Shown: positions 18,801 through 26,805, numbered from the stretch's first letter. The stretch: DNA of 64,000 nt from Pseudotabrizicola alkalilacus (GCF_003443995.1 NZ_QWEY01000001.1:496001-560000), one strand, 5' to 3'. The notes: generated by a model from the sequence alone, not told the origin. Program-made: numbers and translations.

Positions 18801-19348
18801 AAGGGCTGTCCGGCACCGGGCCAAAGGCGGGCGGGCCGCATTATCTGCACCGCTTTACCGCAGCCCCTGCGCCGGAGGCGGATGAGGGCACTGTCGCGGT
18901 GACCACCAGTGTGGCGCAACTGCGCGCAACGCTGCAGGCACCGCAGGCCACGCCTGCGCCGGTCACGGTGGACCTGCCCGGCCCCACCGGCGAATCGAAC
19001 CGGCTGACCTCGGTGGCGCGGCCGCCGATCCTGTGTCTGGGGCCATCCCCGGCGCAGGCGATGGCACAGGCCACGGCAGTGCGCGCGCTGGGCGGGCTGG
19101 CGGCAGAGGTGCCGGGTCTGGTGCCGGAGGCGCTGCGCACAGAGACGGGCTTTGCCGGGGCGATCTGGTGGGGCGATGGTGCCACCGCCCGCGCCTGTGC
19201 GCAGGCACTGGCGGCACGCGAGGGGCCGATCCTGCCGCTGATCACCGGGATGCCCGACGCGGCCCATGCGACGCTGGAGCGTCACGCCTGCATCGACACC
19301 ACGGCGTCGGGCGGCAATGCCCAGCTTTTGGCCGAAGTCGCGGGCTGA
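15893..19348 (+). CDS. putA: Bifunctional proline dehydrogenase / L-glutamate-gamma-semialdehyde dehydrogenase
   Basis: 1151 residues. It oxidises proline to glutamate in two steps, passing electrons from FAD to the quinone pool and then to NAD. The PRODH barrel spans about residues 130-440 ('FNIDAEEADRLELSLEVIEA', 'MVRLVKGAYWDAEVKRAQ', 'RIYAPVGAHRDLLAYLVRRL'). The aldehyde dehydrogenase domain spans about 520-985 with Glu770 in 'IAETGGLNAMV' and catalytic Cys804 in 'SAGQRCSALRC'. There is no N-terminal ribbon-helix-helix, so it does not self-regulate as E. coli PutA does, in keeping with the divergent putR. The last ~160 residues, beyond the 'GGPHYLHRF' motif, match the C-terminal domain found in short PutAs. 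Confidence 0.97.
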   Translation: MPQPPHTAPFTIIRNEALRDEASLVQALSAEADLSSEARTAISAQGADLVTRIRKSAKPGLMEVFLAEYGLSTDEGIALMCLAEALLRVPDAETMDALIEDKIAPSDWGWHLGRSASSLVNASTWALMLTGKVLDDREPGVAGHLRAAVKRLGEPVIRGAVARAMKEMGRNFVLGETIERAMDRARELEGKGYSYSYDMLGEAARTEGDARRYHLAYSKAITAIAGAAKGNDIRANPGISVKLSALHPRYEVAKRARVMAELVPRVRALAGLARAAGLGFNIDAEEADRLELSLEVIEAVLADASLAGWDGFGVVVQAYGRRAGPVIDWLHDIAERLDRKLMVRLVKGAYWDAEVKRAQVLGLESFPVFTRKEATDVSYIANARKLLGMTDRIYPQFATHNAHTVAAVLHMAGEMGVDAMGYEFQRLHGMGERLHDIVLTERGTRCRIYAPVGAHRDLLAYLVRRLLENGANSSFVNQIVDEDVPPLRVAACPLTAVEGLSLPNKALLTGPELFGARRNARGFDLTAAPDLAEIEAARAPFADAVFDAGPMLAGRTAGGLRHEVLNPATAARVGFVTDAAAPDVETALRLAEPWAAEAAVRAEVLRRAADLYEGEFGPIFALLAREAGKTQADAVAELREAVDFLRYYADGAGALAHPARGVFACISPWNFPLAIFTGQIAAALAAGNAVLAKPAEQTPLIAAFAVGLLHKAGVPVTALQLLPGDGAVGAMLTRDARVAGVAFTGGTDTALKIRASMADHLAPGAPLIAETGGLNAMVVDSTALPEQAVRDILASSFQSAGQRCSALRCLYVQEDIAATVLEMLFGAMDDLALGDPWDLATDVGPVIDRDAQAGIAEYVANARAEGRVLKEMTAPQGGTFVAPTVIKVPGIAAMAREIFGPVLHVATFRAAELDRVIAAVNATGYGLTFGLHTRIDDRVQQMVGALRVGNIYVNRNQIGAVVGSQPFGGEGLSGTGPKAGGPHYLHRFTAAPAPEADEGTVAVTTSVAQLRATLQAPQATPAPVTVDLPGPTGESNRLTSVARPPILCLGPSPAQAMAQATAVRALGGLAAEVPGLVPEALRTETGFAGAIWWGDGATARACAQALAAREGPILPLITGMPDAAHATLERHACIDTTASGGNAQLLAEVAG

Positions 19349-19439
19349 GGCGGCGGATCTGAAGGAGCGGCTGCGCCGCGTTGTTTTTTGTCTCGTCGCG
19401 CGGCTTCGCCGCGTCTCCTCGGGAGTGCGCTCCGCGCGG

Positions 19440-19520
19440 GAGTATTTTCAGAAGCAGCAATGCAAAGCCCGGTTCTTTGGATTGCTGCTTAGGAAATACT
19501 CCGGGGGTTAGCCAATTGGT
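19440..19520. repeat. Dispersed intergenic element, copy 2 (inverted pair of cores)
   Basis: Two copies of the core face each other: 'gggagtattttcagaagcag' starting near 19439 and, inverted, the segment around 19480-19508 that ends 'ggaaatactccggg'. Each is followed by the AAGCAGCAA-type tail, so the pair can form a long imperfect hairpin. 'cttcgccgcgtctcctcggg' precedes it. It sits in the 295-bp gap after putA. The rest of the gap (19510-19643) includes several copies of 'ccaattgg' (near 19513 and 19550) and no gene. Confidence 0.7.
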
Positions 19521-19643
19521 TTCGCCATTGGTCCGAGAGGCCAATTGGCTTGGGGGGCTGGCCACCGGGGGTGACGCTGGTGCCGTCTTAGCAAGACCGC
19601 CGCGCGGGCTTGACGAGGGCGGGGTGATGCGAAAGGTTGGCGC

Positions 19644-20390
19644 ATGTTTCCCATCCGCGATCATAACCCGTCGGGGCGCAGGCCCTATGTCACCTGGCTA
19701 CTGATCGCTGCGAATGTGGCGGTGTTTGTGCTGTTCAATCTGTCGCTGGACGAACAGCAGCTGGCCTATTTCTTTTACGACTGGGGCTTTGTGCCGCGGT
19801 TCGTGACCGAAGGGGTCAGCCTGCACGGGATTGTCAGCCATATGTTCCTGCATGGCGGCTGGATGCATCTGTTGGGCAATATGCTGTTCCTGTTCATCTT
19901 TGGCGACAATATGGAAGATGAGATGGGGCATTTCGGTTTTGCCCTGTTCTACCTGCTTGCCGGGCTGGCGGCGGTCGGGCTGCAATACGCGGCAGATCCC
20001 TGGTCAGAGATTCCGATGGTCGGGGCCTCGGGCGCGATTGCCGGGGTGATGGGGGGGTATCTTTTGCTGTTTCCCAAGGCGCGGGTGGATGTGCTGATCA
20101 TCTTCGTGATCTTTTTCCGCATCTTCCCGATCCCGGCCTGGATCGTGCTGGGGGTCTGGTTTGCGTTGCAGCTGTTCAATGGCGCGGTCACGCCGCTGGA
20201 GGGCGGCGGGGTGGCCTATTGGGCGCATACCGGCGGCTTTGTCGCCGGTGTTGCCATGACGCTGCCACTCTGGCTGCGGCGGGGCGGGTTCGGGTTCTGG
20301 AACCGCACCCACGGCGTGCCACCGCATCCGGAGGCGCGCTATCCGCTGGCGCGGTCACGGGTACCACAGGTGCCGCGGCGGCCGCGTTAG
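19644..20390 (+). CDS. Rhomboid-family intramembrane serine protease
   Basis: 248 residues with about six hydrophobic segments. The catalytic Ser129 lies in 'VGASGAIAGVMGGY' and His195 in 'AYWAHTGGFVAG'. 'HMFLHGGWMHLLGNMLFLFI' is the conserved second-helix region. The C-terminal 35 residues are basic, Pro-rich and probably cytoplasmic. Substrate unknown. No operon partner on the plus strand; it converges with the inositol monophosphatase gene, leaving only 21 bp between stops. Confidence 0.94.
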   Translation: MFPIRDHNPSGRRPYVTWLLIAANVAVFVLFNLSLDEQQLAYFFYDWGFVPRFVTEGVSLHGIVSHMFLHGGWMHLLGNMLFLFIFGDNMEDEMGHFGFALFYLLAGLAAVGLQYAADPWSEIPMVGASGAIAGVMGGYLLLFPKARVDVLIIFVIFFRIFPIPAWIVLGVWFALQLFNGAVTPLEGGGVAYWAHTGGFVAGVAMTLPLWLRRGGFGFWNRTHGVPPHPEARYPLARSRVPQVPRRPR

Positions 20391-20411
20391 GAGGCAGGCC
20401 GCGTCCCCGTC

Positions 20412-21206
20412 TCAGCTGTCGTTGCGGATGATCTTGCGGAACGCCTCGAACAGGCCCTCGTTGCCAGCGATCAGGCTGCCGTCTTCGAGCGGGTCTTGCG
20501 TTTCGCGGATGCCGGTAACCATGCCGCCGGCTTCCTTGACCAGCAGGATGCCTCCAGCCACGTCCCACGGCGACAGCTCACGCTCCCAGTAGCCCTCGTA
20601 GCGGCCTGCGGCGACGTAAGCCAGGTCGAGCGCGGCAGAGCCCCAGCGGCGGACCCCGGCGCAGGCGGGCATCAGGCGGGCGAGGTCTTGCAGCGTGGCG
20701 GGCAAGGTCTTTTTGGCCCCGAACGGGACGCCGGTGGCGAACACAGCCTCACTCATCGTGCGGCGGCCCGAGACACGGATGCGGCGGCTGTCGTTGAGCC
20801 AGGCGCCCGAGCCTTTTTCTGCCCAGAACATCTCGTCCTTGGCCGCGTCATAGACCACCGAGGACACGATTTCGCCCTTGTGCTCCAGCCCGATCGAGAC
20901 GGCCCAATGCGGCATGCCGTGCAGAAAGTTGGTGGTGCCGTCGAGCGGATCGACGATCCAGCGGCGGGTGGGGTCGGCACCGGCGGCGGCGCCGGTTTCT
21001 TCGCCCAGCCAGCCATAGGTGGGGCGGCCGCCCATCAGGTCTTCGCGGATCATCCGTTCGGCCTCACGGTCGGCCTTGGTGACAAAGTCGCCGGGGCCTT
21101 TGGTCGAGACCTGAAGGTTTTCAACCTCGCGGAAGTCTTTCACCAGAGAGCGGCCTGCGCGACGCGCCGCCTTGATCATCAGGTTGAGGTTGGCACTGCC
21201 TTGCAT
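20412..21206 (-). CDS. Inositol monophosphatase family protein (SuhB-like)
   Basis: 264 residues from the ATG at 21206 ('MQGSANLNLMIKAARRAGRS'). Metal-binding motifs are complete: 'GWLGEETG' (Glu69/Glu70), 'WIVDPLDGTTNFLHG' (Asp86, Asp89) and 'LSPWDVAGGILL'. It hydrolyses inositol-1-phosphate or a related sugar/nucleotide phosphate. The upstream in-frame ATG at 21260 is poorly placed. Confidence 0.94.
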   Translation of the reverse strand: MQGSANLNLMIKAARRAGRSLVKDFREVENLQVSTKGPGDFVTKADREAERMIREDLMGGRPTYGWLGEETGAAAGADPTRRWIVDPLDGTTNFLHGMPHWAVSIGLEHKGEIVSSVVYDAAKDEMFWAEKGSGAWLNDSRRIRVSGRRTMSEAVFATGVPFGAKKTLPATLQDLARLMPACAGVRRWGSAALDLAYVAAGRYEGYWERELSPWDVAGGILLVKEAGGMVTGIRETQDPLEDGSLIAGNEGLFEAFRKIIRNDS

Positions 21207-21359
21207 CGTGAGGACTCCGTTCCGCTTAAGCGCCCGCGTATAGGGCCGACGGGTGCGCAAGGGAAGGGGGGATGGGTGTTTCCCTGTATTCCGGCGCGTT
21301 TCGGGCGGCTGCGAGGGGGCAGCGGCGGGACATCCCCCTACTGGCCTGTCAGCGGGAGG

Positions 21360-21836
21360 TTAGCGGACCACGGTGACGCGCAGATTGTCCTTGCCCTCGG
21401 CGCGGACCATGTTGAACAGGATCTTGGCATTGGCCGTGTGCAGGCGGACGCATCCGGCGCTGGCGGGGCGACCGAGTTTCCTGACCTGATCGGTGCCGTG
21501 GATCGCGTAATTGCCGTTGTAGAACACCGCAAACGGCATCGGTGCATTGTTGTAGAGGCTGGAGCGGTGGTTGCGCGACAGCCATTGCGCGCCGTTCCAC
21601 GCGCCGGTCGGCGTGATCTTGCCCTGACGCGCGGTAGAGACCGGCCATTCGTGGATTTTGCGGCCCTCGTGAAACACTTCCATCACCTGTCGCGAGATCG
21701 AGACGCGGACCACGATGCGGGCCGGTGGCTCTGCTGCCTGAGCTTCGGGGGCGGGCGGCAGGATCTGGGCGGCCAGAGCGGGCAGGCTGGTGCAGGCCAT
21801 GAGGGCAAGGGTCAGGGCGGCAATCAGACGGCGCAT
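21360..21836 (-). CDS. L,D-transpeptidase (YkuD domain)
   Basis: 158 residues from the ATG at 21836, which yields a signal peptide 'MRRLIAALTLALMACTSLPA...LAAQ'. The frame is open further upstream, but that part overlaps the metR end and lacks a leader. The YkuD domain carries His113 ('AIHGTDQVRKLGRPAS') and the nucleophile Cys129 ('ASAGCVRLH'). It probably forms 3-3 peptidoglycan cross-links or anchors an outer-membrane protein. It is short for the family and has no LysM domain. Confidence 0.92.
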   Translation of the reverse strand: MRRLIAALTLALMACTSLPALAAQILPPAPEAQAAEPPARIVVRVSISRQVMEVFHEGRKIHEWPVSTARQGKITPTGAWNGAQWLSRNHRSSLYNNAPMPFAVFYNGNYAIHGTDQVRKLGRPASAGCVRLHTANAKILFNMVRAEGKDNLRVTVVR

Positions 21837-21985
21837 CACATCCTCCGGCAAGGGGTCTCCGACGCTCGGCAGGGTTCCGCCGATCGGGGGGCAAGTCAAA
21901 TGATTTGCGCGGCGCGCAGGGTCAGGTATTCCTGTCCTGCGCTGAAAGAGGCACGGAATTTCCGCCGCTTGGTTGAGCGTCGGGG

Positions 21986-22891
21986 TCAGTCGCGTTGCAG
22001 TTTGACCGGCTCTGACCGGCACAGGCGCAGGAAATGCGCCATGAAGGGTTTGGCGGCATCCTCGTCGCGGGTGGCGGCAGACAGGCGCTTGGTCACGGTA
22101 TCGGGGCCGAGCGGGCGGGTGATGTAGTCGGCATTGCTTTTGATGTCGCGCAGCACCCAGTCGGGCAGCACCGACACGCCGCGGTTGGAGCCGACCAGCA
22201 TCAGGATCACCGCCGTCAGTTCCACCGGGCGCTGGCCGCGCGGCTCGACCTTGGCCGGGGTCAGCAGTTCGGTGAACACGTCGAGTTTGTCGCGCCCCAC
22301 CGGATAGGTGATCAGCACCTGATCGCGGAAATCCTCGGCGGTTATGAAGGGTTTGGCTGCGAGGGGGTTCTGGGCCGAGGCCAGAAACACCGGGTGATAG
22401 TCGAACAGCGGGTTATAGGTGATGCCGGTCAGCGGTTCGGGGTTCGAGGTGATGACCAGATCCACCTCTTCACGCAGAAGCGCCGGAAAGCTGTCAAACG
22501 CGAGGCCGGCGCGGATGTCGACATCAACCTCGGGCCAGGCGTGGCGGAACATCTCCAGCACCGGGAACAGCCAGTCAAAACAGGCGTGGCACTGGATGGC
22601 GATGTGCAGCCGCCCGGTCTTGCCCGAGCGCAGGGCGCGGAATTCTTCCTCCATCAGCTCGATTTCCGGCAGGATGCGGTCGGCGGCGCGCAGCATGCGG
22701 ATGCCGGCCGCCGAGAGCCGCATTGGCTTGGAGCGGCGCACGAACAGCTCCATCCCGGCCTGATCTTCCAGATTGGCGACCTGATGCGACAGCGCCGATT
22801 GCGTCATGTTCAACAGGTCAGCGGCGCGGGCAAGGCCGCCCGCCTGATGAATGGCGCGGATGGTGCGCAGGTGGCGGAGTTCGATATACAT
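21986..22891 (-). CDS. metR: LysR-family regulator, MetR-like
   Basis: 301 residues from the ATG at 22891. The N-terminal LysR helix-turn-helix is 'GGLARAADLLNMTQSALSHQ', followed by a substrate-binding domain ('HIAIQCHACFDWLFPVLEMF', 'EVDLVITSNPEPLTGI', 'VGSNRGVSVLPDWVL') that matches MetR style, including the cysteine-containing 'CHACFDW'. It is divergent from metF with 87 bp between start codons. In that gap an imperfect dyad GTGA-N16-TCAC (22913-22936) could be its binding site. MetR usually responds to homocysteine and activates methionine genes. Confidence 0.9.
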   Translation of the reverse strand: MYIELRHLRTIRAIHQAGGLARAADLLNMTQSALSHQVANLEDQAGMELFVRRSKPMRLSAAGIRMLRAADRILPEIELMEEEFRALRSGKTGRLHIAIQCHACFDWLFPVLEMFRHAWPEVDVDIRAGLAFDSFPALLREEVDLVITSNPEPLTGITYNPLFDYHPVFLASAQNPLAAKPFITAEDFRDQVLITYPVGRDKLDVFTELLTPAKVEPRGQRPVELTAVILMLVGSNRGVSVLPDWVLRDIKSNADYITRPLGPDTVTKRLSAATRDEDAAKPFMAHFLRLCRSEPVKLQRD

Positions 22892-22978
22892 GAGGTTCAC
22901 CACAAGATCATCGTGAAGATTATGAATTTGTCTCACATCACAGACTCTGCGACAAGGGGACATCAAAAGGAGACGATT

Positions 22979-23857
22979 ATGGCCACGCCGCGCATCTCGT
23001 TCGAGTTCTTCCCCCCCCAGACGCTGGACGCGTCGTTCCGTCTTTGGGAGACCGTACAGGCGCTGGCCCCGATGCAACCGGAGTTTGTCTCGGTCACCTA
23101 TGGCGCGGGCGGCACCACCCGCAAGCTGACGCATGAGGCGGTGACGGCGATCGGCAAGAATTATGGACTGAACGTGGCGGCGCACCTGACCTGTGTGGAC
23201 GCCACCCGCGCCGAGACCATGGAAATCGCCGCGGCCTATGCCGAGGCAGGCGTGACCGAGATTGTCGCCCTGCGCGGCGATGCGCCCAAAGGGGCGGAGC
23301 GGTTTACGGCGCATCCCGACGGGTTTGCTTCGTCGGTGGAGCTGATCGAGGCGCTGGCCGCGACCGGGAAGTTCAAGCTGCGCGTGGGCGCATATCCTGA
23401 GCCGCACCCGGATGCGGCGGACAGCCTTGCCGATGTGCGCTGGCTGAAGCGCAAGATCGACGCAGGGGCGACCAGTGCGATCACCCAGTTCTTCTTTGAT
23501 GCCGACACGTTCTTTCGCTTCCGCGATCTGTGCGTGAAAGAGGGCATCACCGCGCCGATCATTCCGGGCATCCTGCCGATCACCAGTTGGGCGGGGGCGA
23601 AGAAATTTGCGCTGCGCTGCGGGTCTGACGTGCCGGCGCGGCTGGATGAGGCGTTTACCACCGCCGCTCGTGACGGGCGCGAGGAGTTGTATGCGCTGGC
23701 CCATTGCACCCAGCTTTGCGACAACCTGCTGCAAGGCGGGGTCGAGGATCTGCACTTCTACACTCTGAACCGCCCGCATCTGACCCGCGAAGTCGTGCGC
23801 GCGCTGGGGATCCAGCCCGAACTGGTGCCCGAACTGGTTCTTGAAAAGGTTGCCTGA
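22979..23857 (+). CDS. metF: 5,10-methylenetetrahydrofolate reductase
   Basis: 292 residues from the ATG at 22979, preceded by AAAGGAGACG. MetF barrel motifs: 'RISFEFFPPQ', 'FVSVTYGAGGTTRKLTHE', 'AAHLTCVDATRAET', 'IVALRGDAPKG', 'QFFFDADTFFRFRDLC' and 'IIPGILPIT'. A flavoenzyme that makes 5-methyl-THF for methionine synthesis. Single-gene unit closed by a clear terminator at 23881-23917. Confidence 0.97.
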   Translation: MATPRISFEFFPPQTLDASFRLWETVQALAPMQPEFVSVTYGAGGTTRKLTHEAVTAIGKNYGLNVAAHLTCVDATRAETMEIAAAYAEAGVTEIVALRGDAPKGAERFTAHPDGFASSVELIEALAATGKFKLRVGAYPEPHPDAADSLADVRWLKRKIDAGATSAITQFFFDADTFFRFRDLCVKEGITAPIIPGILPITSWAGAKKFALRCGSDVPARLDEAFTTAARDGREELYALAHCTQLCDNLLQGGVEDLHFYTLNRPHLTREVVRALGIQPELVPELVLEKVA

Positions 23858-23880
23858 CCACAGGTTTACGGCGTCTCCCT

Positions 23881-23917
23881 GAGGCCCTTGCCGATTGCGG
23901 CTTGGGCCTCCTTTTTT
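23881..23917 (+). terminator. Intrinsic terminator after metF
   Basis: GAGGCCC (23881-23887) pairs with GGGCCTC (23904-23910), with an inner GCCG/CGGC pair, followed at once by CTTTTTT. Classic rho-independent form, 23 bp after the metF stop. Confidence 0.9.
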
Positions 23918-24027
23918 GTGGGGCGCGGGCCGCCCTGTTTGCCCCGGCTGCAGAGCAGCCTGTGCAAATGCGGGTTTCCTGTGGCGCCCGGTCTGGATAG
24001 CATGGCGCGACTTGCAAAGAGGACGCC

Positions 24028-24483
24028 ATGGCCCAGCCTGACCAAACCAAGCCCATTTATATTCTGAACGGTCCCAACCTGAACCTGCTGGGCCTGCGCC
24101 AGCCCGAGATTTACGGGCGCGAGACGCTGGATGATGTGGCGGCGGCCTGTACCGCTCTGGCGGCGGAGCTGGGGCTGGAACTGCGCTTTCACCAGTCCAA
24201 CCATGAGGGCGCGCTGATCGACTGGATCCACGAGGCGCGCGGCGCGGGCGCGGGGATCATCATCAACCCCGGCGCGTTCACCCATACTTCGGTCGCCATT
24301 CTGGACGCGCTGAACGCTTTTGACGGGCCGGTGCTGGAGGTTCATATCTCGAACGTGCACAAGCGCGAGGCGTTCCGGCATCATTCCTATGTGTCGCTGC
24401 GCGCCGAAGGGGTGATCGCCGGGTTCGGAACCGAGGGCTATCTGCTGGCGTTGCGGCGGATGCGGACGCTGGTTGCGTCCTGA
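24028..24483 (+). CDS. aroQ: Type II 3-dehydroquinate dehydratase
   Basis: 151 residues. '[19 protein letters not shown]' contains Arg24 and catalytic Tyr29, and '[16 protein letters not shown]', '[12 protein letters not shown]' and '[15 protein letters not shown]' (His106) complete the active site. It converts 3-dehydroquinate to 3-dehydroshikimate in the shikimate pathway as a cytoplasmic dodecamer. AGAGGACGCC precedes the ATG. Confidence 0.97.
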   Translation: MAQPDQTKPIYILNGPNLNLLGLRQPEIYGRETLDDVAAACTALAAELGLELRFHQSNHEGALIDWIHEARGAGAGIIINPGAFTHTSVAILDALNAFDGPVLEVHISNVHKREAFRHHSYVSLRAEGVIAGFGTEGYLLALRRMRTLVAS

Positions 24484-24509
24484 GCGCGGTCGCGGGCGGC
24501 GCGCGGCGG

Positions 24510-25736
24510 ATGCCTCCGGCGGGAGTATTTGGGCAAGCAGCAAAGCCATGGTTTCAGTGGCATGATCAGGCACGGCTGATCGGGCCTGACGGGGGCGAGG
24601 TGCCGCGTGGGGTTGTGTTTACGGCGCAGGTGCCGGATCGTCCGGGGGGTGCGGCGCTGGCGGCTGTTCTGGCGGGGCGGGGGGCTGGGTTCCGGGTTGG
24701 CGGGGCAGGCGAGGTTGCGGCTGGGGAGGGCTGTTTCGAGACCTTGACGGGCGGCTCTTTGGGCGGGTCGCGGCGGGTGGTGCGGACGCAAGCCTCATGG
24801 CTGGCGAGTTTTGCGGTGAATGCGCGGTTGTTCGGCATTGGTCCCGGCCTGCGGGTGGCGGTGCCGGGGCGGTTGTCACAATCGCTGGCGCTTTATGCGG
24901 CGCTGGAGGGGTTGGTGCTGGGGGCCGAGGTGCATCTGCTGGACGGGCTGCGGCCCGACCGGATGGCGCAGGCGCTGGCGCAGCGTCGGATCGGGGTGAT
25001 TTATGCGACGCCGGTGCATCTGGCGCAGATGGTGGCGTGCGGTGTGGCGTTGCCCGATCTGCGGCTGGTGCTGGTGGGGGGGGCCAAGCTGGAGGCGGGG
25101 TTGCGCGCTGAGTTACGCGCGGTGGCTCCTGCGGCGGTGGTGCGCGAGTTTTATGGCGCGGCGGAGGCGAGTTTCATCACCCTTGCCGGGCCGGAGGATG
25201 GGGTGGAGACGGTGGGGCGGGTTTATCCGGGCGTGGAGCTGCGGATCTGTGATGCCGACGGTGCGGATCTGCCCGAGGGCGCGGTGGGCGAGGTCTGGGT
25301 GCGCAGCCCTTATCTGTTTCAGTCCTATGCCGGGGAGGATGCGGGCTCGGCCCGGTGGCGGGATGGCTGGCTGACGGTGGGGGAGATCGGGGCGCTGACG
25401 CCTGCCGGGCTGGTGTTGCGCGGGCGGGCCGGGCGGATGCTGACGATTGCGGGGCAGAATGTGTTTCCCGAAGAGATCGAGCGCTTTCTGGCGGGGCTGC
25501 CGGGGGTGGCGCGGGCGGCGGTGCTGGCGCGGGCGGATGCGTTGCGCGGGCATGTGCTCTGGGCGGTGCTGATGGGCGAGCAGGCGCGGGAGCGTGAGAT
25601 TCTGGTAGCGGCGCGGGCGGGGTTGGGGCCGATGCTGGCACCGCGTCGGGTGATCTGGCGGCAGGACTGGCCGGTGCTGGGGTCGGGCAAGACCGACTTT
25701 GGGACGTTGCGGCGGGAGGTAGATGCGTGGCGGTGA
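24510..25736 (+). CDS. AMP-binding (acyl-CoA synthetase-like) protein, short
   Basis: Up to 408 residues, well below the ~500 or more of typical acyl-CoA ligases. A P-loop-like 'TGGSLGGSRR' lies near residue 90; 'VVREFYGAAEASFITLAG' is the A5-like motif; 'DGWLTVGEIGALTPAGLVLR' then 'GRAGRMLTIAGQNVFPEEIE' cover A7-A8; 'LGSGKTDFGTLRREV' is the A10 region with its catalytic Lys. The N-terminal part before the P-loop is very short. The ATG at 24510 has no clear ribosome-binding site, and the first ~13 codons read through a dispersed intergenic repeat, so the true start may be an alternative codon further in, such as the GTG at 24600. It overlaps the thiolase-like gene by 10 bases. Very high GC at third positions. 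Confidence 0.8.
   Translation: MPPAGVFGQAAKPWFQWHDQARLIGPDGGEVPRGVVFTAQVPDRPGGAALAAVLAGRGAGFRVGGAGEVAAGEGCFETLTGGSLGGSRRVVRTQASWLASFAVNARLFGIGPGLRVAVPGRLSQSLALYAALEGLVLGAEVHLLDGLRPDRMAQALAQRRIGVIYATPVHLAQMVACGVALPDLRLVLVGGAKLEAGLRAELRAVAPAAVVREFYGAAEASFITLAGPEDGVETVGRVYPGVELRICDADGADLPEGAVGEVWVRSPYLFQSYAGEDAGSARWRDGWLTVGEIGALTPAGLVLRGRAGRMLTIAGQNVFPEEIERFLAGLPGVARAAVLARADALRGHVLWAVLMGEQAREREILVAARAGLGPMLAPRRVIWRQDWPVLGSGKTDFGTLRREVDAWR
24520..24546. repeat. Dispersed intergenic element, copy 3, inside the predicted start of the AMP-binding gene
   Basis: 'cggcgggagtatttgggcaa' followed by 'gcagcaaagcc' matches the core and tail of the element seen after putA (19440) and near 48760. Here the element is read in frame as the N-terminal residues 'AGVFGQAAKP' if translation starts at 24510. 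Confidence 0.65.
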
Positions 25737-26800
25737 TCCTGTCGGCCCGGCGGACCGGGATTGTGCCCAAGGGCGGAGCCTTTGCCCGGTTGTCACTGGA
25801 GGAGCTGGCGGTGCCGGTGGTGCGGGCCTGTCTGGCGGATGCGGGCGTTCAGGGGGTGGATGAGGTGGTCTGCGCCAACGCCATCGGGCCGGGGGGCAAT
25901 CCGGCGCGGCGGATTGCGCTGGCGGCGGGCTTGCCGGAGCGGGTGGCGGGACTGACGATTGACCGGCAATGCGCGGGGGGCCTCGATGCGCTGCTGCTGG
26001 CGGCGGCGCTGGTCGATTCGGGGCGGGCGGATCTGGTGCTGGCGGGCGGGGTGGAGAGTTTCTCGCGCCGACCGCTGAGGTTTATGATTGACCCGGAGGG
26101 CGGGGCGCCGGTGGCCTATGACGAGGCGCCGTTCACGCCCTGGCCTGCGCGCAATCCGGCGATGGCGGATGCGGCGGCGGCTTTGGCGCGGGCCTGCGGA
26201 TATGATCGTGCGGCGCAGGAGGCTTGGGCGGTGGAGAGCCATGCCAAGGCGCTGGCGGTGGCGGAGTGGCCGGAGATTGTGCCGCTGGCGGGGGTGGCGC
26301 GCGATGTGTTTGCCCGTCGCCTGACCCCGGCGCTGCTGGCGCGGGCGCCGGTGGTGGCGGGATCGGTCACCCGGACGACGGCGGCGGTGGCGGCGGATGG
26401 GGCGGCGTTTTGTCTGGTCGCGGCGGATCGCTTTGCCGGGGCGGGCGCGCTGCGTATCGCAGGCGGGCGCACGCTGGGGGCGGACCCGGAGCAGCCGGGG
26501 CTGGCCCCGGTTCCGGCGATTGCGGCGGCTCTGGCGGCGCTGGGGTTGTCAGCGCAGGATGTCACGCAGTGCGAGGTGATGGAGGCCTATGCCGCGCAGG
26601 CGATGGCCTGTGTTGGGCGTGCGGGGCTGGACCCGGCGCGGGTGAATTTGCAGGGCGGGGCGCTGGCGCGCGGGCATCCGATCGGGGCCTCGGGGGCGGT
26701 GCTGGCGGTGCGGCTGTTTCACAGCCTGGGCCAAGGTATCGGCCTTGCCGCCATTGCCTCGGCCGGGGGGATCGGCACGGCGCTGGTGGTGCAGCGCTAG
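25727..26800 (+). CDS. Thiolase-like protein with altered active site
   Basis: 357 residues from a GTG at 25727 that overlaps the preceding gene. Thiolase fold motifs: nucleophile Cys82 in 'IDRQCAGGLDALLLAA', the His motif 'GGALARGHPIGASGAV', and C-terminal 'GLAAIASAGGIGTALVV'. In ordinary thiolases the last motif is 'GLATLCIGGGMG', with a Cys that acts as the general base; here that position is Ala. The 'NEAFAAQ' motif reads 'MEAYAAQ', losing the active-site Asn. The length is about 35-40 residues short of usual thiolases. It may catalyse a different Claisen or hydrolytic reaction, or use an acyl group loaded by the neighbouring AMP-binding protein. Family certain, reaction unknown. Confidence 0.82.
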   Translation: MAVILSARRTGIVPKGGAFARLSLEELAVPVVRACLADAGVQGVDEVVCANAIGPGGNPARRIALAAGLPERVAGLTIDRQCAGGLDALLLAAALVDSGRADLVLAGGVESFSRRPLRFMIDPEGGAPVAYDEAPFTPWPARNPAMADAAAALARACGYDRAAQEAWAVESHAKALAVAEWPEIVPLAGVARDVFARRLTPALLARAPVVAGSVTRTTAAVAADGAAFCLVAADRFAGAGALRIAGGRTLGADPEQPGLAPVPAIAAALAALGLSAQDVTQCEVMEAYAAQAMACVGRAGLDPARVNLQGGALARGHPIGASGAVLAVRLFHSLGQGIGLAAIASAGGIGTALVVQR

Positions 26801-26805
26801 CCGGC

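Noticed and set aside
20496-21900. Long plus-strand open frame opposite the inositol monophosphatase and L,D-transpeptidase genes
   Set aside because: No recognisable domain; both minus-strand genes have complete active-site motifs.
22892-22978. SAM riboswitch before metF
   Set aside because: The metR-metF gap is only 87 bp and shows no riboswitch-like stems; the divergent metR explains control.
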